Shown here piece after piece: positions 10,577 through 19,201 of a stretch of 40,354 nt of DNA (its first letter is position 1; each line of letters begins with the position of its first letter). The notes under the pieces were generated by a model, which was not told the DNA's origin, made no database searches, and worked only from the letters and a program-made list of their open reading frames with translations. A program made the position numbers and the translations under genes. Origin of the DNA: Methylocystaceae bacterium (GTDB lineage: Bacteria; Pseudomonadota; Alphaproteobacteria; Rhizobiales; Beijerinckiaceae); the NCBI GenBank assembly GCA_009921565.1, contig RFXM01000005.1, forward strand, positions 1 through 40,354. Reading direction: 5' to 3'.

Positions 10577-12169
10577 ATGTCAAATCGTCCAGCCTATATG
10601 ATCACTACCGCCATTCCCTACGCCAATGGCGCGCCGCATATTGGCCACGCCTATGAGCGCATCGCCACGGATGTCTTCGCGCGTTGGAAGCGGCTTGATG
10701 GGCATGATGTCCTTTTTGTCACCGGCATGGACGAGCATGGACAAAAAATGCAGCGGACAGCCGAGCAGCAAGGCCTTAGTCCTCAACAGCTGGCGGACCA
10801 TACAGCTGCTCAATTTGCTCGAATGGGCGAAGCGCTAAATGCGCGGGCCGATGATATTGTCCGCACGACGCAAGAGCGCCACAAGCAAGCGGTAATGGAA
10901 ATCTGGAGGCGGATGGAGGCTAATGGCGATCTCTATCTGTCAAAATATTCAGGCTGGTATTCGGTTCGAGATGAAGCCTATTACGATGAGACAGAGTTAA
11001 CAGAACGTGAAGGTAAAAAATTTGCTCCCACGGGCACGCCCGTAGAATGGGTTGAAGAAGAGAGCTGGTTCTTTCGCCTCTCAAATTATACAGAAAAACT
11101 GCTCGGACATTATTCGGCGCATCCTGAATTTATTGCTCCTGAACATTATAAAAATGAGATTGTCGCCTTTGTAAAACGAGGATTGCAGGACCTCTCAGTA
11201 TCCAGAACGACCTTCGATTGGGGGATTTCCATTCCGCCCAGCCCTCAAACTAAATCCGACCATGTGATGTATGTTTGGGTTGATGCTCTGACAAACTACA
11301 TTACTGCTACAGCTTGGTTAACGGATCCGCATGACCCTCGAGCGCGTTATTGGCCAGCTGATGCGCATGTTATTGGTAAGGATATCACGCGGTTTCACGC
11401 GATTTATTGGCCTGCCTTTTTAATGTCTGCGCAAGCGCCTCTGCCCAAACAGATCATTGTGCATGGATTTTTATTCTCTCGTGGCGAAAAGATGTCAAAA
11501 TCCTTGGGCAATGTTATCGATCCGCTGGCATTAGCCGAGCGCTATGGCGTTGATCAACTACGTTATTTTTTCTTACGTGAGATCCCTTTTGGACAAGATG
11601 GCAATTATTCGCATGAGGCCATTGTTAATCGCATCAACTCAGATCTTGCCAATGATATAGGGAATTTAGCGCAACGTTCGTTGTCGATGATTGCTAAGAA
11701 TTGTGAGGGCGTTGTGCCCCGTAGAGGCAAATTTTTACCCCAAGACGAGGAAATTCTTGATCAGGCTGAGGCTGCTTTGAGCGCCGCCCGCCGCGCTATG
11801 GAGGGCTATGCGCCGCATCAGGCCCTTGCGGAAATCTTTCGTGTTGTCGCCGAAACTAATCGGTATTTTGCCAGTGAAGAGCCTTGGTCCAAGAAAAAGA
11901 CCGATCCAGATCGGATGCAAACGATCCTTTATGTTACGGCGGAGACGTTGCGTCGGCTGGCCTTACCGCTTCAGCCTTTTATACCGCAAGCGGCGTCTAA
12001 ACTTCTTGATCTTTTGGGGGTTGGACCAGATGAGCGGGAGTTTCTAAATGCTGGCGCGCAGGGCGCGTTAAAAGAGGGCGCGCCATTGCCCCCGCCGGCG
12101 CCAATTTTCCCGCGCTATATTGAGGAAACTGAGCTCGACCCTGCCGCTGCGGCTCAGGGTCAAAATTAG
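10577..12169 (+). CDS. metG: methionyl-tRNA synthetase
   Basis: TTAIPYANGAPHIGHAYE (HIGH-type), FVTGMDEHGQKMQ, FSRGEKMSKSLGNVIDP (KMSKS). Confidence 0.97.
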   Translation: MSNRPAYMITTAIPYANGAPHIGHAYERIATDVFARWKRLDGHDVLFVTGMDEHGQKMQRTAEQQGLSPQQLADHTAAQFARMGEALNARADDIVRTTQERHKQAVMEIWRRMEANGDLYLSKYSGWYSVRDEAYYDETELTEREGKKFAPTGTPVEWVEEESWFFRLSNYTEKLLGHYSAHPEFIAPEHYKNEIVAFVKRGLQDLSVSRTTFDWGISIPPSPQTKSDHVMYVWVDALTNYITATAWLTDPHDPRARYWPADAHVIGKDITRFHAIYWPAFLMSAQAPLPKQIIVHGFLFSRGEKMSKSLGNVIDPLALAERYGVDQLRYFFLREIPFGQDGNYSHEAIVNRINSDLANDIGNLAQRSLSMIAKNCEGVVPRRGKFLPQDEEILDQAEAALSAARRAMEGYAPHQALAEIFRVVAETNRYFASEEPWSKKKTDPDRMQTILYVTAETLRRLALPLQPFIPQAASKLLDLLGVGPDEREFLNAGAQGALKEGAPLPPPAPIFPRYIEETELDPAAAAQGQN

Positions 12170-12181
12170 GCGGGCTCAAAC

Positions 12182-12973
12182 ATGCTGATCGATACGCATT
12201 GCCATCTTGATTTCCCGGATTTTGCGCCAGAGCAAGCTGAGATCGTCGCGCGCGCTCATGCGCGTGGCGTTAGACGCATGATCACTATTTCAACGCATCT
12301 ATCGCGCTTTGAACAAGTCAAAACAGTTGCAGAAAAATATGAAAATGTATTTTTTACTGTTGGGACTCATCCTCATCATTCACATGAAGAAGTAATGCCA
12401 ACTGTCGAGGATCTCGTTAGTTTATCTCGCCATCCCAAATGTGTGGGTCTTGGAGAAGCTGGTCTGGACTATCATTATGATTCAGCACCCAGAGATATCT
12501 CGCGTCAGGTGTTTTTAACGCATATCGAGGCAGCGCGACAGACAGGTCTGCCACTTGTTATTCATACTCGAGATGCGGACGAGGATTGCGCGACAATCTT
12601 GAAAGAGGAAATGTCCAAGGGCGCTTTTAAAGCCTTGCTGCACTGTTTCACGAGCGGGGAAGCTTTGGCGCTTACCGCGATTGGGTTGGGCGTCTATATT
12701 TCCTTTTCAGGCGTGTTAACGTTTAAAAATTCCCAGTCTTTGCGAGACATTGCTAAAAAACTGCCGCTCTCGCATCTCCTTGTCGAAACTGATGCGCCTT
12801 TTCTTGCGCCGATACCGCATCGAGGCAAAAGGAATGAGCCAGCTTATGTTGTTGATACAGCGAGAGTGTTGGCGGAAATCAAAGAAGTTGATGAGGGCGA
12901 AATAGCGCGTCAGACTACAGAAAACGCTCTGCGACTATTTTCTAAAATGCCGCCCTTAGAGGGTGTGAGGTGA
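12182..12973 (+). CDS. TatD family hydrolase / DNase
   Basis: MLIDTHCHLDF, GLGEAGLDYHYD, VIHTRDADED, LLVETDAPFLAP. Confidence 0.93.
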   Translation: MLIDTHCHLDFPDFAPEQAEIVARAHARGVRRMITISTHLSRFEQVKTVAEKYENVFFTVGTHPHHSHEEVMPTVEDLVSLSRHPKCVGLGEAGLDYHYDSAPRDISRQVFLTHIEAARQTGLPLVIHTRDADEDCATILKEEMSKGAFKALLHCFTSGEALALTAIGLGVYISFSGVLTFKNSQSLRDIAKKLPLSHLLVETDAPFLAPIPHRGKRNEPAYVVDTARVLAEIKEVDEGEIARQTTENALRLFSKMPPLEGVR

Positions 12974-13764
12974 CAGTTTCAATTACGATACTTGGCTGTG
13001 GCTCTTCTGGCGGCGTGCCGCGCGTGGGGCAGGGCTGGGGTAAATGCGATCCAGAAAACCCCAAAAATCGGCGTCGTCGCTGTTCAATCTTGCTAACTGC
13101 TGGTCAGAATCAACAATCAACGCAGATCCTCGTTGATACTGGCCCTGACCTGCGTGAACAATTAATTGCAGCTAATGTCCAGCGTCTTGACGCGGTGCTT
13201 TATACGCATCCTCACGCTGATCATACGCATGGAATTGATGATTTACGGGGGCTTGTGATTATGAATGGGCGGCGCATTCCGGCCTATATGGATGAGCCAA
13301 CATCATTGAGATTGTCTCATAAATTTGATTATATTTTCGAGACGCCGCCGGGTAGTTTTTATCCGCCCTTAATGGTTGAGCACCGGCTGCATCCAGGGTC
13401 TTCGGTGACGATCAATGGGCCTGGCGGCGCAATTAGCGCGACGCCGTTTCGCCTGGATCATGGCGATATGGACGCACTGGGTTTTCGCTTCGGCAATATT
13501 GCCTATACGCCAGATCTCCACGCCATCCCGCCAGAGAGTGAAGTCTATCTTCAAGGTCTGGATCTTTGGATTATTGACGCCTTACGTTATCAGCGTCACG
13601 GCACGCATTTGAATGTGGAACAAGCGCTTGCGCTTGTTGAAAGCTTTGGCGCGAAACGCGCTGTTTTAACCGATCTCCATGTCGATCTGGATTATGCGGC
13701 TCTGTCAGCGATTGTCCCGCCAAATGTCATTGTTGCTTATGACGGGTTGCAACTGTCAGTTTAG
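12970..13764 (+). CDS. MBL-fold metallohydrolase (PhnP/YcbX-like)
   Basis: ITILGCGSSGGVPRVG, YTHPHADHTHGIDDLRGL. GTG start overlapping the tatD stop by 4 bp. Confidence 0.9.
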   Translation: MTVSITILGCGSSGGVPRVGQGWGKCDPENPKNRRRRCSILLTAGQNQQSTQILVDTGPDLREQLIAANVQRLDAVLYTHPHADHTHGIDDLRGLVIMNGRRIPAYMDEPTSLRLSHKFDYIFETPPGSFYPPLMVEHRLHPGSSVTINGPGGAISATPFRLDHGDMDALGFRFGNIAYTPDLHAIPPESEVYLQGLDLWIIDALRYQRHGTHLNVEQALALVESFGAKRAVLTDLHVDLDYAALSAIVPPNVIVAYDGLQLSV

Positions 13765-14378
13765 GCCAAATCCAGATCAATATGGGTCTATTTGGTTCCA
13801 TAATATAGATTATACGAATATAGGATAGACCCCATTCAGCCTGGGTCTACTGATTGCCTCGGCTCCTTCATCCTAATTCCAACCTATTCTCTGGGTCGTT
13901 CAAGAGGCGCAAAGGCTTTTCCTGTGTTTTGTAAAAATTGTTTTTTCCCTACGCACTCACATAAGTATTGAATAATTTTGCTTCATAGTATCAAGGCATA
14001 AGCTCTAGCCAGACGCATGAATTATAATAATTCAATTAAATTAGATATTTAGAATGCTTTATTCAACAATCGCATTATCTTATCAAAATTGATGGTTTAT
14101 AGGATTTGATCCTTTTAAGTTCTTACCTGGTGGATCGTCTCATTGGACTGAGAAGCGTTTTTACTTGATCGGATAAAAAAATTACGGAACTAACGAAAAT
14201 ATTTCGCCATCGTCATCTAAATCTGCTAAAAAGCAGTGTTCGCGCGGGACTATATGACATTCATAAAGCATACCTCATAGCTTCTTACCGGTTACGTTTA
14301 AGTCAACCGATAGAGAGTCATGGGCGCAAGAGTTTGACATAAAAGTCTTGCCGGTTTTGGCGGAGACGAGCAGGTAAC

Positions 14379-15125
14379 ATGAGCAAAGGTAGAGATTTCC
14401 GGGGTCCGCGTAAACGCGGTTTTGATGATGATGCCCCGTTTGGATATGATGCCCCAAGACAAAGTCGGCCACCTCGGTCCCCATTTGGTGGCGGTGGTTT
14501 TGGAGACGCCCCGCCTCCGCCGCCGATGGAAGGCCCCTCCGTCGAAGCCATTGTTAAGTGGTTTAAAAACGACAAGGGCTTCGGTTTCGTGGAACTCGGC
14601 AACGGCACAGGCGACGCCTTTCTCCATATTGGCGCTGTTCAGGCTGCTGGTTATGACTCCTTGCCTCCCGGCGCAAAACTTGAAGTTCAAGTTACCAATT
14701 CTGTTAAAGGACAGCAGGTTGCGCGCGTTTTGAGCGTAGATCTTGAAGGGGCTGCGGAGCGCGCCCCGCCCCCGCCTCCTCGTAGCGGCGGATTTGGCGG
14801 CGGAAGAGACAGAGATGGCGGCGGTTATGGTGGTGGCCGTGACGGCGGCTATGGTGGCGGTGGCGGCGGCTATGATAGCCCGCGTCCACGTCGTCAGGCT
14901 CCAGATCCATCAACCGCTATTCCCGTTTCTGGCACAGTCAAGTGGTTCGATGAGACTAAAGGCTTTGGTTTTGTCCAGTCTAACGACGGCGGCAAAGACG
15001 TCTTTGTGCATATTTCTATTCTTGGCCCATCCGGTGTGAACAGACTCCTGGAAGGACAGCCTGTAACTATGCAAGTGGTGGATACAGCAAAAGGCCGGGA
15101 AGCGTTGTCGATCAACCTCGCCTAA
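14379..15125 (+). CDS. two-domain cold-shock protein with Pro/Gly/Arg-rich N-terminus and linker
   Basis: Two CSDs: VEAIVKWFKNDKGFGFVELGNGTGDAFLHI and SGTVKWFDETKGFGFVQSNDGGKDVFVHI, separated by an RGG/YGG-rich linker. Confidence 0.93.
   Translation: MSKGRDFRGPRKRGFDDDAPFGYDAPRQSRPPRSPFGGGGFGDAPPPPPMEGPSVEAIVKWFKNDKGFGFVELGNGTGDAFLHIGAVQAAGYDSLPPGAKLEVQVTNSVKGQQVARVLSVDLEGAAERAPPPPPRSGGFGGGRDRDGGGYGGGRDGGYGGGGGGYDSPRPRRQAPDPSTAIPVSGTVKWFDETKGFGFVQSNDGGKDVFVHISILGPSGVNRLLEGQPVTMQVVDTAKGREALSINLA
14787..14880 (+). repeat. GGY/RDGG-coding low-complexity repeat in the cold-shock protein linker
   Basis: Tandem GGCGGC/GGTTATGGTGGTGGCCGTGACGGC-like units encoding GGGRDRDGGGYGGGRDGGYGGGGGGY. Confidence 0.8.
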
Positions 15126-15151
15126 CTCACGCATCCTAGCGATGTTTTTTG

Positions 15152-15187
15152 CGCCGCGTCTTTTAATCAAGGACGCGGCGTTTTTTT
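15152..15187 (+). terminator. Rho-independent terminator of cold-shock gene
   Basis: CGCCGCGTC-ttttaatcaag-GACGCGGCG followed by TTTTTTT. Confidence 0.93.
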
Positions 15188-15205
15188 AACTTTTAGCGAT
15201 GAACA

Positions 15206-16006
15206 ATGTCACATGCCATAAATCGATTGATTGAAATTATGGCGACCCTGCGTACTCCGATAACGGGCTGCCCATGGGATCTTGAACAAAATTTCTCATC
15301 AATCGCGCCCTACACGCTTGAAGAAGCATATGAAGTAGTTGACGCGATTGAGCGCAATGACATGGGCGATCTAAGAGAAGAATTGGGCGACCTTCTCCTG
15401 CAAGTGGTTTTTCATGCACGGATGGCGGAAGAAAAAAATTGTTTTGATTTTAATGACGTCATTGATGCTATTTGCGAGAAACTTATCCGCCGCCATCCTC
15501 ATGTCTTTGGCGAACAAGATGGTCTCACTTCCGAGGCTGTCTTACGTCAATGGGATGACATAAAGGCAGAAGAGAAGCGGTTAAAACAAATTGGTCAACC
15601 CTCTAGTCTCCTTGACGGCGTGCCCCTCGCCTTTTCAGCGCTAACGCGAGCGGTGAAATTACAAAAGAAAGCCTCAAAAGTCGGATTTGATTGGAACAAC
15701 GCCCTGCTCGTCATAGAAAAAGTTCGCGAGGAGACCGAAGAAGTTGCTGAAGAGTTAAAGACACATGCGTCATTGCCGACGCCGCAATTGGAGGAGGAAA
15801 TCGGCGACCTACTCTTCGTTATTTCCAATCTAGCCCGGCATGTAAACGTAGACCCAGAACAAGCGTTAAGAGGCGCAAATAGAAAATTCGAGAGACGCTT
15901 TCATTATATTGAAGCACGCTTGAATGAGAAGACGCGGACACCCGCTGAAGCAACGCTGTCCGAAATGGAGCTTTTGTGGCTTGAGGCAAAAAAAAGCGAG
16001 AAATAG
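15206..16006 (+). CDS. mazG: nucleoside triphosphate pyrophosphohydrolase MazG
   Basis: CPWDLEQNFSSIAPYTLEEAYEVVDAIE, DLREELGDLLLQVVFHARMAEE, second EEIGDLLFVISNLARH motif. Confidence 0.95.
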   Translation: MSHAINRLIEIMATLRTPITGCPWDLEQNFSSIAPYTLEEAYEVVDAIERNDMGDLREELGDLLLQVVFHARMAEEKNCFDFNDVIDAICEKLIRRHPHVFGEQDGLTSEAVLRQWDDIKAEEKRLKQIGQPSSLLDGVPLAFSALTRAVKLQKKASKVGFDWNNALLVIEKVREETEEVAEELKTHASLPTPQLEEEIGDLLFVISNLARHVNVDPEQALRGANRKFERRFHYIEARLNEKTRTPAEATLSEMELLWLEAKKSEK

Positions 16007-16019
16007 AGCTTCGCCACAG

Positions 16020-17360
16020 CTAATCCGCTGCTAAGTTAAACCTTTTTCTGACCTCCGCCTCTCGCTCAGGCGCTATGCGGATTGTGACATGCGTTGCGCC
16101 ATTTTTCGCCAAACTCCGCGCTAATACTTCTGTATGCGCGTAAAGCCACGCTAACCCTTTTCCATCTTCAGGGGCGATATCGAGACTGAGGGTCAATCGA
16201 TTGACTGCTAAGATGGCTTCAATGCGGGCGAGCAAAGTGTCCAATCCCTCCCCCGAGACCGCTGAAACCAACATGGGCCGCTTATTTTTAGCAAAGCCTC
16301 GGGCAGCGAGCGTGAGGGCTTCTCGTCTGTCGTGATCTAGTGCGTCAATCTTATTCCAAACCTCGATTATCCGCCCCTCATCTTCGCTCTTTAAACCCAG
16401 TTCATTGAGGATTTGCTCTACGTCATGGGCTTGAGCGTCTGAATCTTCATGCGAGACGTCTCGCACATGCAGGATGACATCCGCTAAAGTGACTTCTTCT
16501 AATGTGGCGCGAAAAGCTGAAATCAGCATGGTCGGCAAGTCGGAGATAAAGCCCACAGTGTCGGACAGAAGAGCTTTTCCGCCGTGGGTTAATTTGATCT
16601 GTCTCAACGTAGGATCAAGGGTTGCAAAAAGCATATCCTGGGCGAGGACTTCTGCCTGAGTGAGACGATTAAAGAGCGTTGATTTGCCAGCGTTGGTATA
16701 GCCGACGAGCGCAATCACTGGGTAAGGAACATCTCTGCGCGTCTTGCGATGAAGACCGCGCGTTCGCTTTACTTTCTCCAGATCCTGCTCAATTTTCCGC
16801 ATCCGTTCGGCAATTAGCCGGCGATCTGTTTCGATTTGGGTTTCGCCAGGTCCTCCCAGAAAGCCAAATCCGCCGCGTTGACGTTCAAGATGCGTCCATG
16901 AACGAACTAAGCGTGATTTTTGATAGGCGAGATGCGCGAGTTCAACTTGCAGGGACCCCTCGCGGGTGCGGGCTCTTTCTCCGAATATCTCAAGGATTAG
17001 ACCAGTGCGATCAATGACTTTAGCATCCCATGCGCGTTCTAAATTACGTTGTTGAACGGGAGAAAGCTGGCAATCCATGCTTACGATTGCAATATCATTT
17101 TCCTTAATGAGGGCAGCGAACTCCTCTACTTTTCCTTTCCCCAGATAGGTCGCAGGACGGATATCGTTAATCGACACTAAGGCTTTTGCTGCGATCTCAA
17201 GGTGGATAGCAAGCGCTAAGCCTTCAGCCTCGTCTAACCGCGCATCAGGATGACGCGACGTCGCATTGAGCGCTTCTTTTGAATGATAAGGGCCGATAAC
17301 AAGCGTTCGGGCTCCGCCAACGCTCGCTGTTGGAGGTTCTGGTGTGAATGGAGAACTCAA
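16020..17360 (-). CDS. hflX: GTPase HflX
   Basis: ALVGYTNAGKSTLFNRLT (G1), LLSDTVGFISDLP (G3), VWNKID (G4), PGETQIETDRR; adjacent to hfq. Confidence 0.96.
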   Translation of the reverse strand: MSSPFTPEPPTASVGGARTLVIGPYHSKEALNATSRHPDARLDEAEGLALAIHLEIAAKALVSINDIRPATYLGKGKVEEFAALIKENDIAIVSMDCQLSPVQQRNLERAWDAKVIDRTGLILEIFGERARTREGSLQVELAHLAYQKSRLVRSWTHLERQRGGFGFLGGPGETQIETDRRLIAERMRKIEQDLEKVKRTRGLHRKTRRDVPYPVIALVGYTNAGKSTLFNRLTQAEVLAQDMLFATLDPTLRQIKLTHGGKALLSDTVGFISDLPTMLISAFRATLEEVTLADVILHVRDVSHEDSDAQAHDVEQILNELGLKSEDEGRIIEVWNKIDALDHDRREALTLAARGFAKNKRPMLVSAVSGEGLDTLLARIEAILAVNRLTLSLDIAPEDGKGLAWLYAHTEVLARSLAKNGATHVTIRIAPEREAEVRKRFNLAAD

Positions 17361-17364
17361 TTAA

Positions 17365-17622
17365 TTACCTTGGCTTTTCTCCGTCTTCCTCGCCAGGCTC
17401 AAACATTTGGACTGGGTGTCCAGGCATGATTGTCGAAATAGCGTGCTTGTAGACAAGTTGGGAATGCCCGTCTCGACGCAGTAAAAGACAAAAATTATCA
17501 AACCAAGTTACAATGCCCTGTAACTTAACGCCATTTACAAGAAAGATTGTGAGCGGAACTTTGTTTTTTCTTACAAAATTTAGAAAAGTATCTTGAAGGT
17601 TTTGCATTTTTTCTGACGACAT
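17365..17622 (-). CDS. hfq: RNA chaperone Hfq
   Basis: 85 aa, [60 protein letters not shown]. Confidence 0.98.
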   Translation of the reverse strand: MSSEKMQNLQDTFLNFVRKNKVPLTIFLVNGVKLQGIVTWFDNFCLLLRRDGHSQLVYKHAISTIMPGHPVQMFEPGEEDGEKPR

Positions 17623-17833
17623 CGGCTGTCCTGTTCTATTATTGTTGTTGAGCCGAGCGGTTTAGAGCCGCCCCTTCCCAGGATTGATTATTGTTTTTTT
17701 GGCCGCATCTTATGGATATTAGAGCCTCTCTAATGCTTGAGCGCAAGACACAAGTCTAGCCGGCGTTTCTTTTAAAAAACGGCCAGTTCTTAGCTAACCT
17801 AATATATAAAGTCATGCGCGTAATATATTGATA

Positions 17834-19201
17834 TTATGCTTCAACTGAAAGCGACTTAAGTTTTCGGTGTAAGGCGGAGCGCTCCATTCCGATGAATTCC
17901 GCTGTGCGGGAAATATTGTTAGAAAAGCGGTTCAATTGGGCAACGAGATATTCACGTTCAAAAACTTCACGCGCTTCTCGAAGCGGCAGGCTCATTAATT
18001 TTTCGCCCTTAACGCCCGCGGGCGTTGCGGGAACCAGTTCGCCAACGTCTGCTGGCAGCATATCGGCTGTTATCGTCGCACCTGGTTCGCCAGCGGTGAG
18101 GATCATCAAACGCTCGACATTGTTTTTTAATTGACGAATGTTGCCGGGCCAATCGTGAAGCTGCAACACAGCCAGCGCGTCTTCAGCAATCTGGCGACGG
18201 GGCATGCCTGAAGCTGCGGACATATTATCCATGAAATATTCAATCAATGCGGGAATATCTTCCCGGCGCTCGGCCAGGGATGGAACGCGGATCGGTACGA
18301 CGGCTAGCCGATGGAAGAGGTCTTCCCTCAATGTCCCGTCTTCTATGGCGAAAGCGAGATCGCGGGCCGAGGAGGAAATGACGCGCACATCGACTTGAAC
18401 TTTTGTTGTGCCTCCGACGCGTTGGAAGGACTGATCAACCAAAACCCTGAGGATCTTAGCCTGAGTATCCATGGGCATGTCGGAAATTTCATCAAGAAAT
18501 AACGTGCCCCCATGCGCCTCTTCTAGAGCGCCAACTTTGCGTTCGGCGCCAGAGCCCTCTCGCCCAAAAAGCTCAACCTCCATATTTTCCGGCGTAATCG
18601 TTGCGGAATTAATCACAACAAACGCGCCGGCGGCGCGAGAGGAGGCTTCATGAATACATCTCGCAGCTAGCTCCTTGCCAGTGCCCGGCGCTCCGGTAAT
18701 CATGACGCGCGAGTTCACAGGGGCGACGCGCGCAACCAGCTGTTGTAATTGATGGGCGGCGGGAGAGGAGCCGACAATCTGATCGAACGCGCCAGCCCTT
18801 TGACGCAGAGCGGAAATTTCGCGGCGTAGCTGATAAGCCTCCAGCGCACGTTCAGCGACTAGGACCAATCGATCAGATTTAAATGGTTTCTCAATGAAAT
18901 CATATGCGCCGATTTTAATGGCGCTCACAGCGGTTTCAATATTGCCATGGCCAGAAATCATGACCACAGGCAAGCCTTTGTGTTGTTGCTGGATTTCTTC
19001 AAGTACCTGAAGTCCATCAAGGCGCGAACCTTGAAGCCAGATGTCGAGAAAAACAAGGTGTGGCCGTCTCGCAGCAATTGCGGCAAGAGCTTCGTCAGCA
19101 TCCTTGGCCGTACGCGTTCCATGGCCTTCATCGCTGAGGATCCCCGCGACTAACTCCCGAATGTCCGCCTCATCGTCGACAATGAGAATATCGCTCGCCA
19201 T
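17834..19201 (-). CDS. ntrX: nitrogen-assimilation-type response regulator NtrX
   Basis: Receiver (ILIVDDEADIRELV), AAA+ Walker motifs, C-terminal Fis-type HTH; coupled to ntrY; beside hfq as in other alphaproteobacteria. Confidence 0.93.
   Translation of the reverse strand: MASDILIVDDEADIRELVAGILSDEGHGTRTAKDADEALAAIAARRPHLVFLDIWLQGSRLDGLQVLEEIQQQHKGLPVVMISGHGNIETAVSAIKIGAYDFIEKPFKSDRLVLVAERALEAYQLRREISALRQRAGAFDQIVGSSPAAHQLQQLVARVAPVNSRVMITGAPGTGKELAARCIHEASSRAAGAFVVINSATITPENMEVELFGREGSGAERKVGALEEAHGGTLFLDEISDMPMDTQAKILRVLVDQSFQRVGGTTKVQVDVRVISSSARDLAFAIEDGTLREDLFHRLAVVPIRVPSLAERREDIPALIEYFMDNMSAASGMPRRQIAEDALAVLQLHDWPGNIRQLKNNVERLMILTAGEPGATITADMLPADVGELVPATPAGVKGEKLMSLPLREAREVFEREYLVAQLNRFSNNISRTAEFIGMERSALHRKLKSLSVEA

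Noticed and set aside
14775-14880. Short-period repeats considered as CRISPR or tandem repeat array
   Set aside because: Units are coding (in-frame GGY/RDGG), very short, without spacer-repeat organisation.
14704-14913. His/Arg-rich 69-aa minus ORF and Ala/Val-rich plus ORF in the cold-shock gene
   Set aside because: Out-of-frame readings of the Gly-rich repeat; composition is an artefact of GGN repeats.
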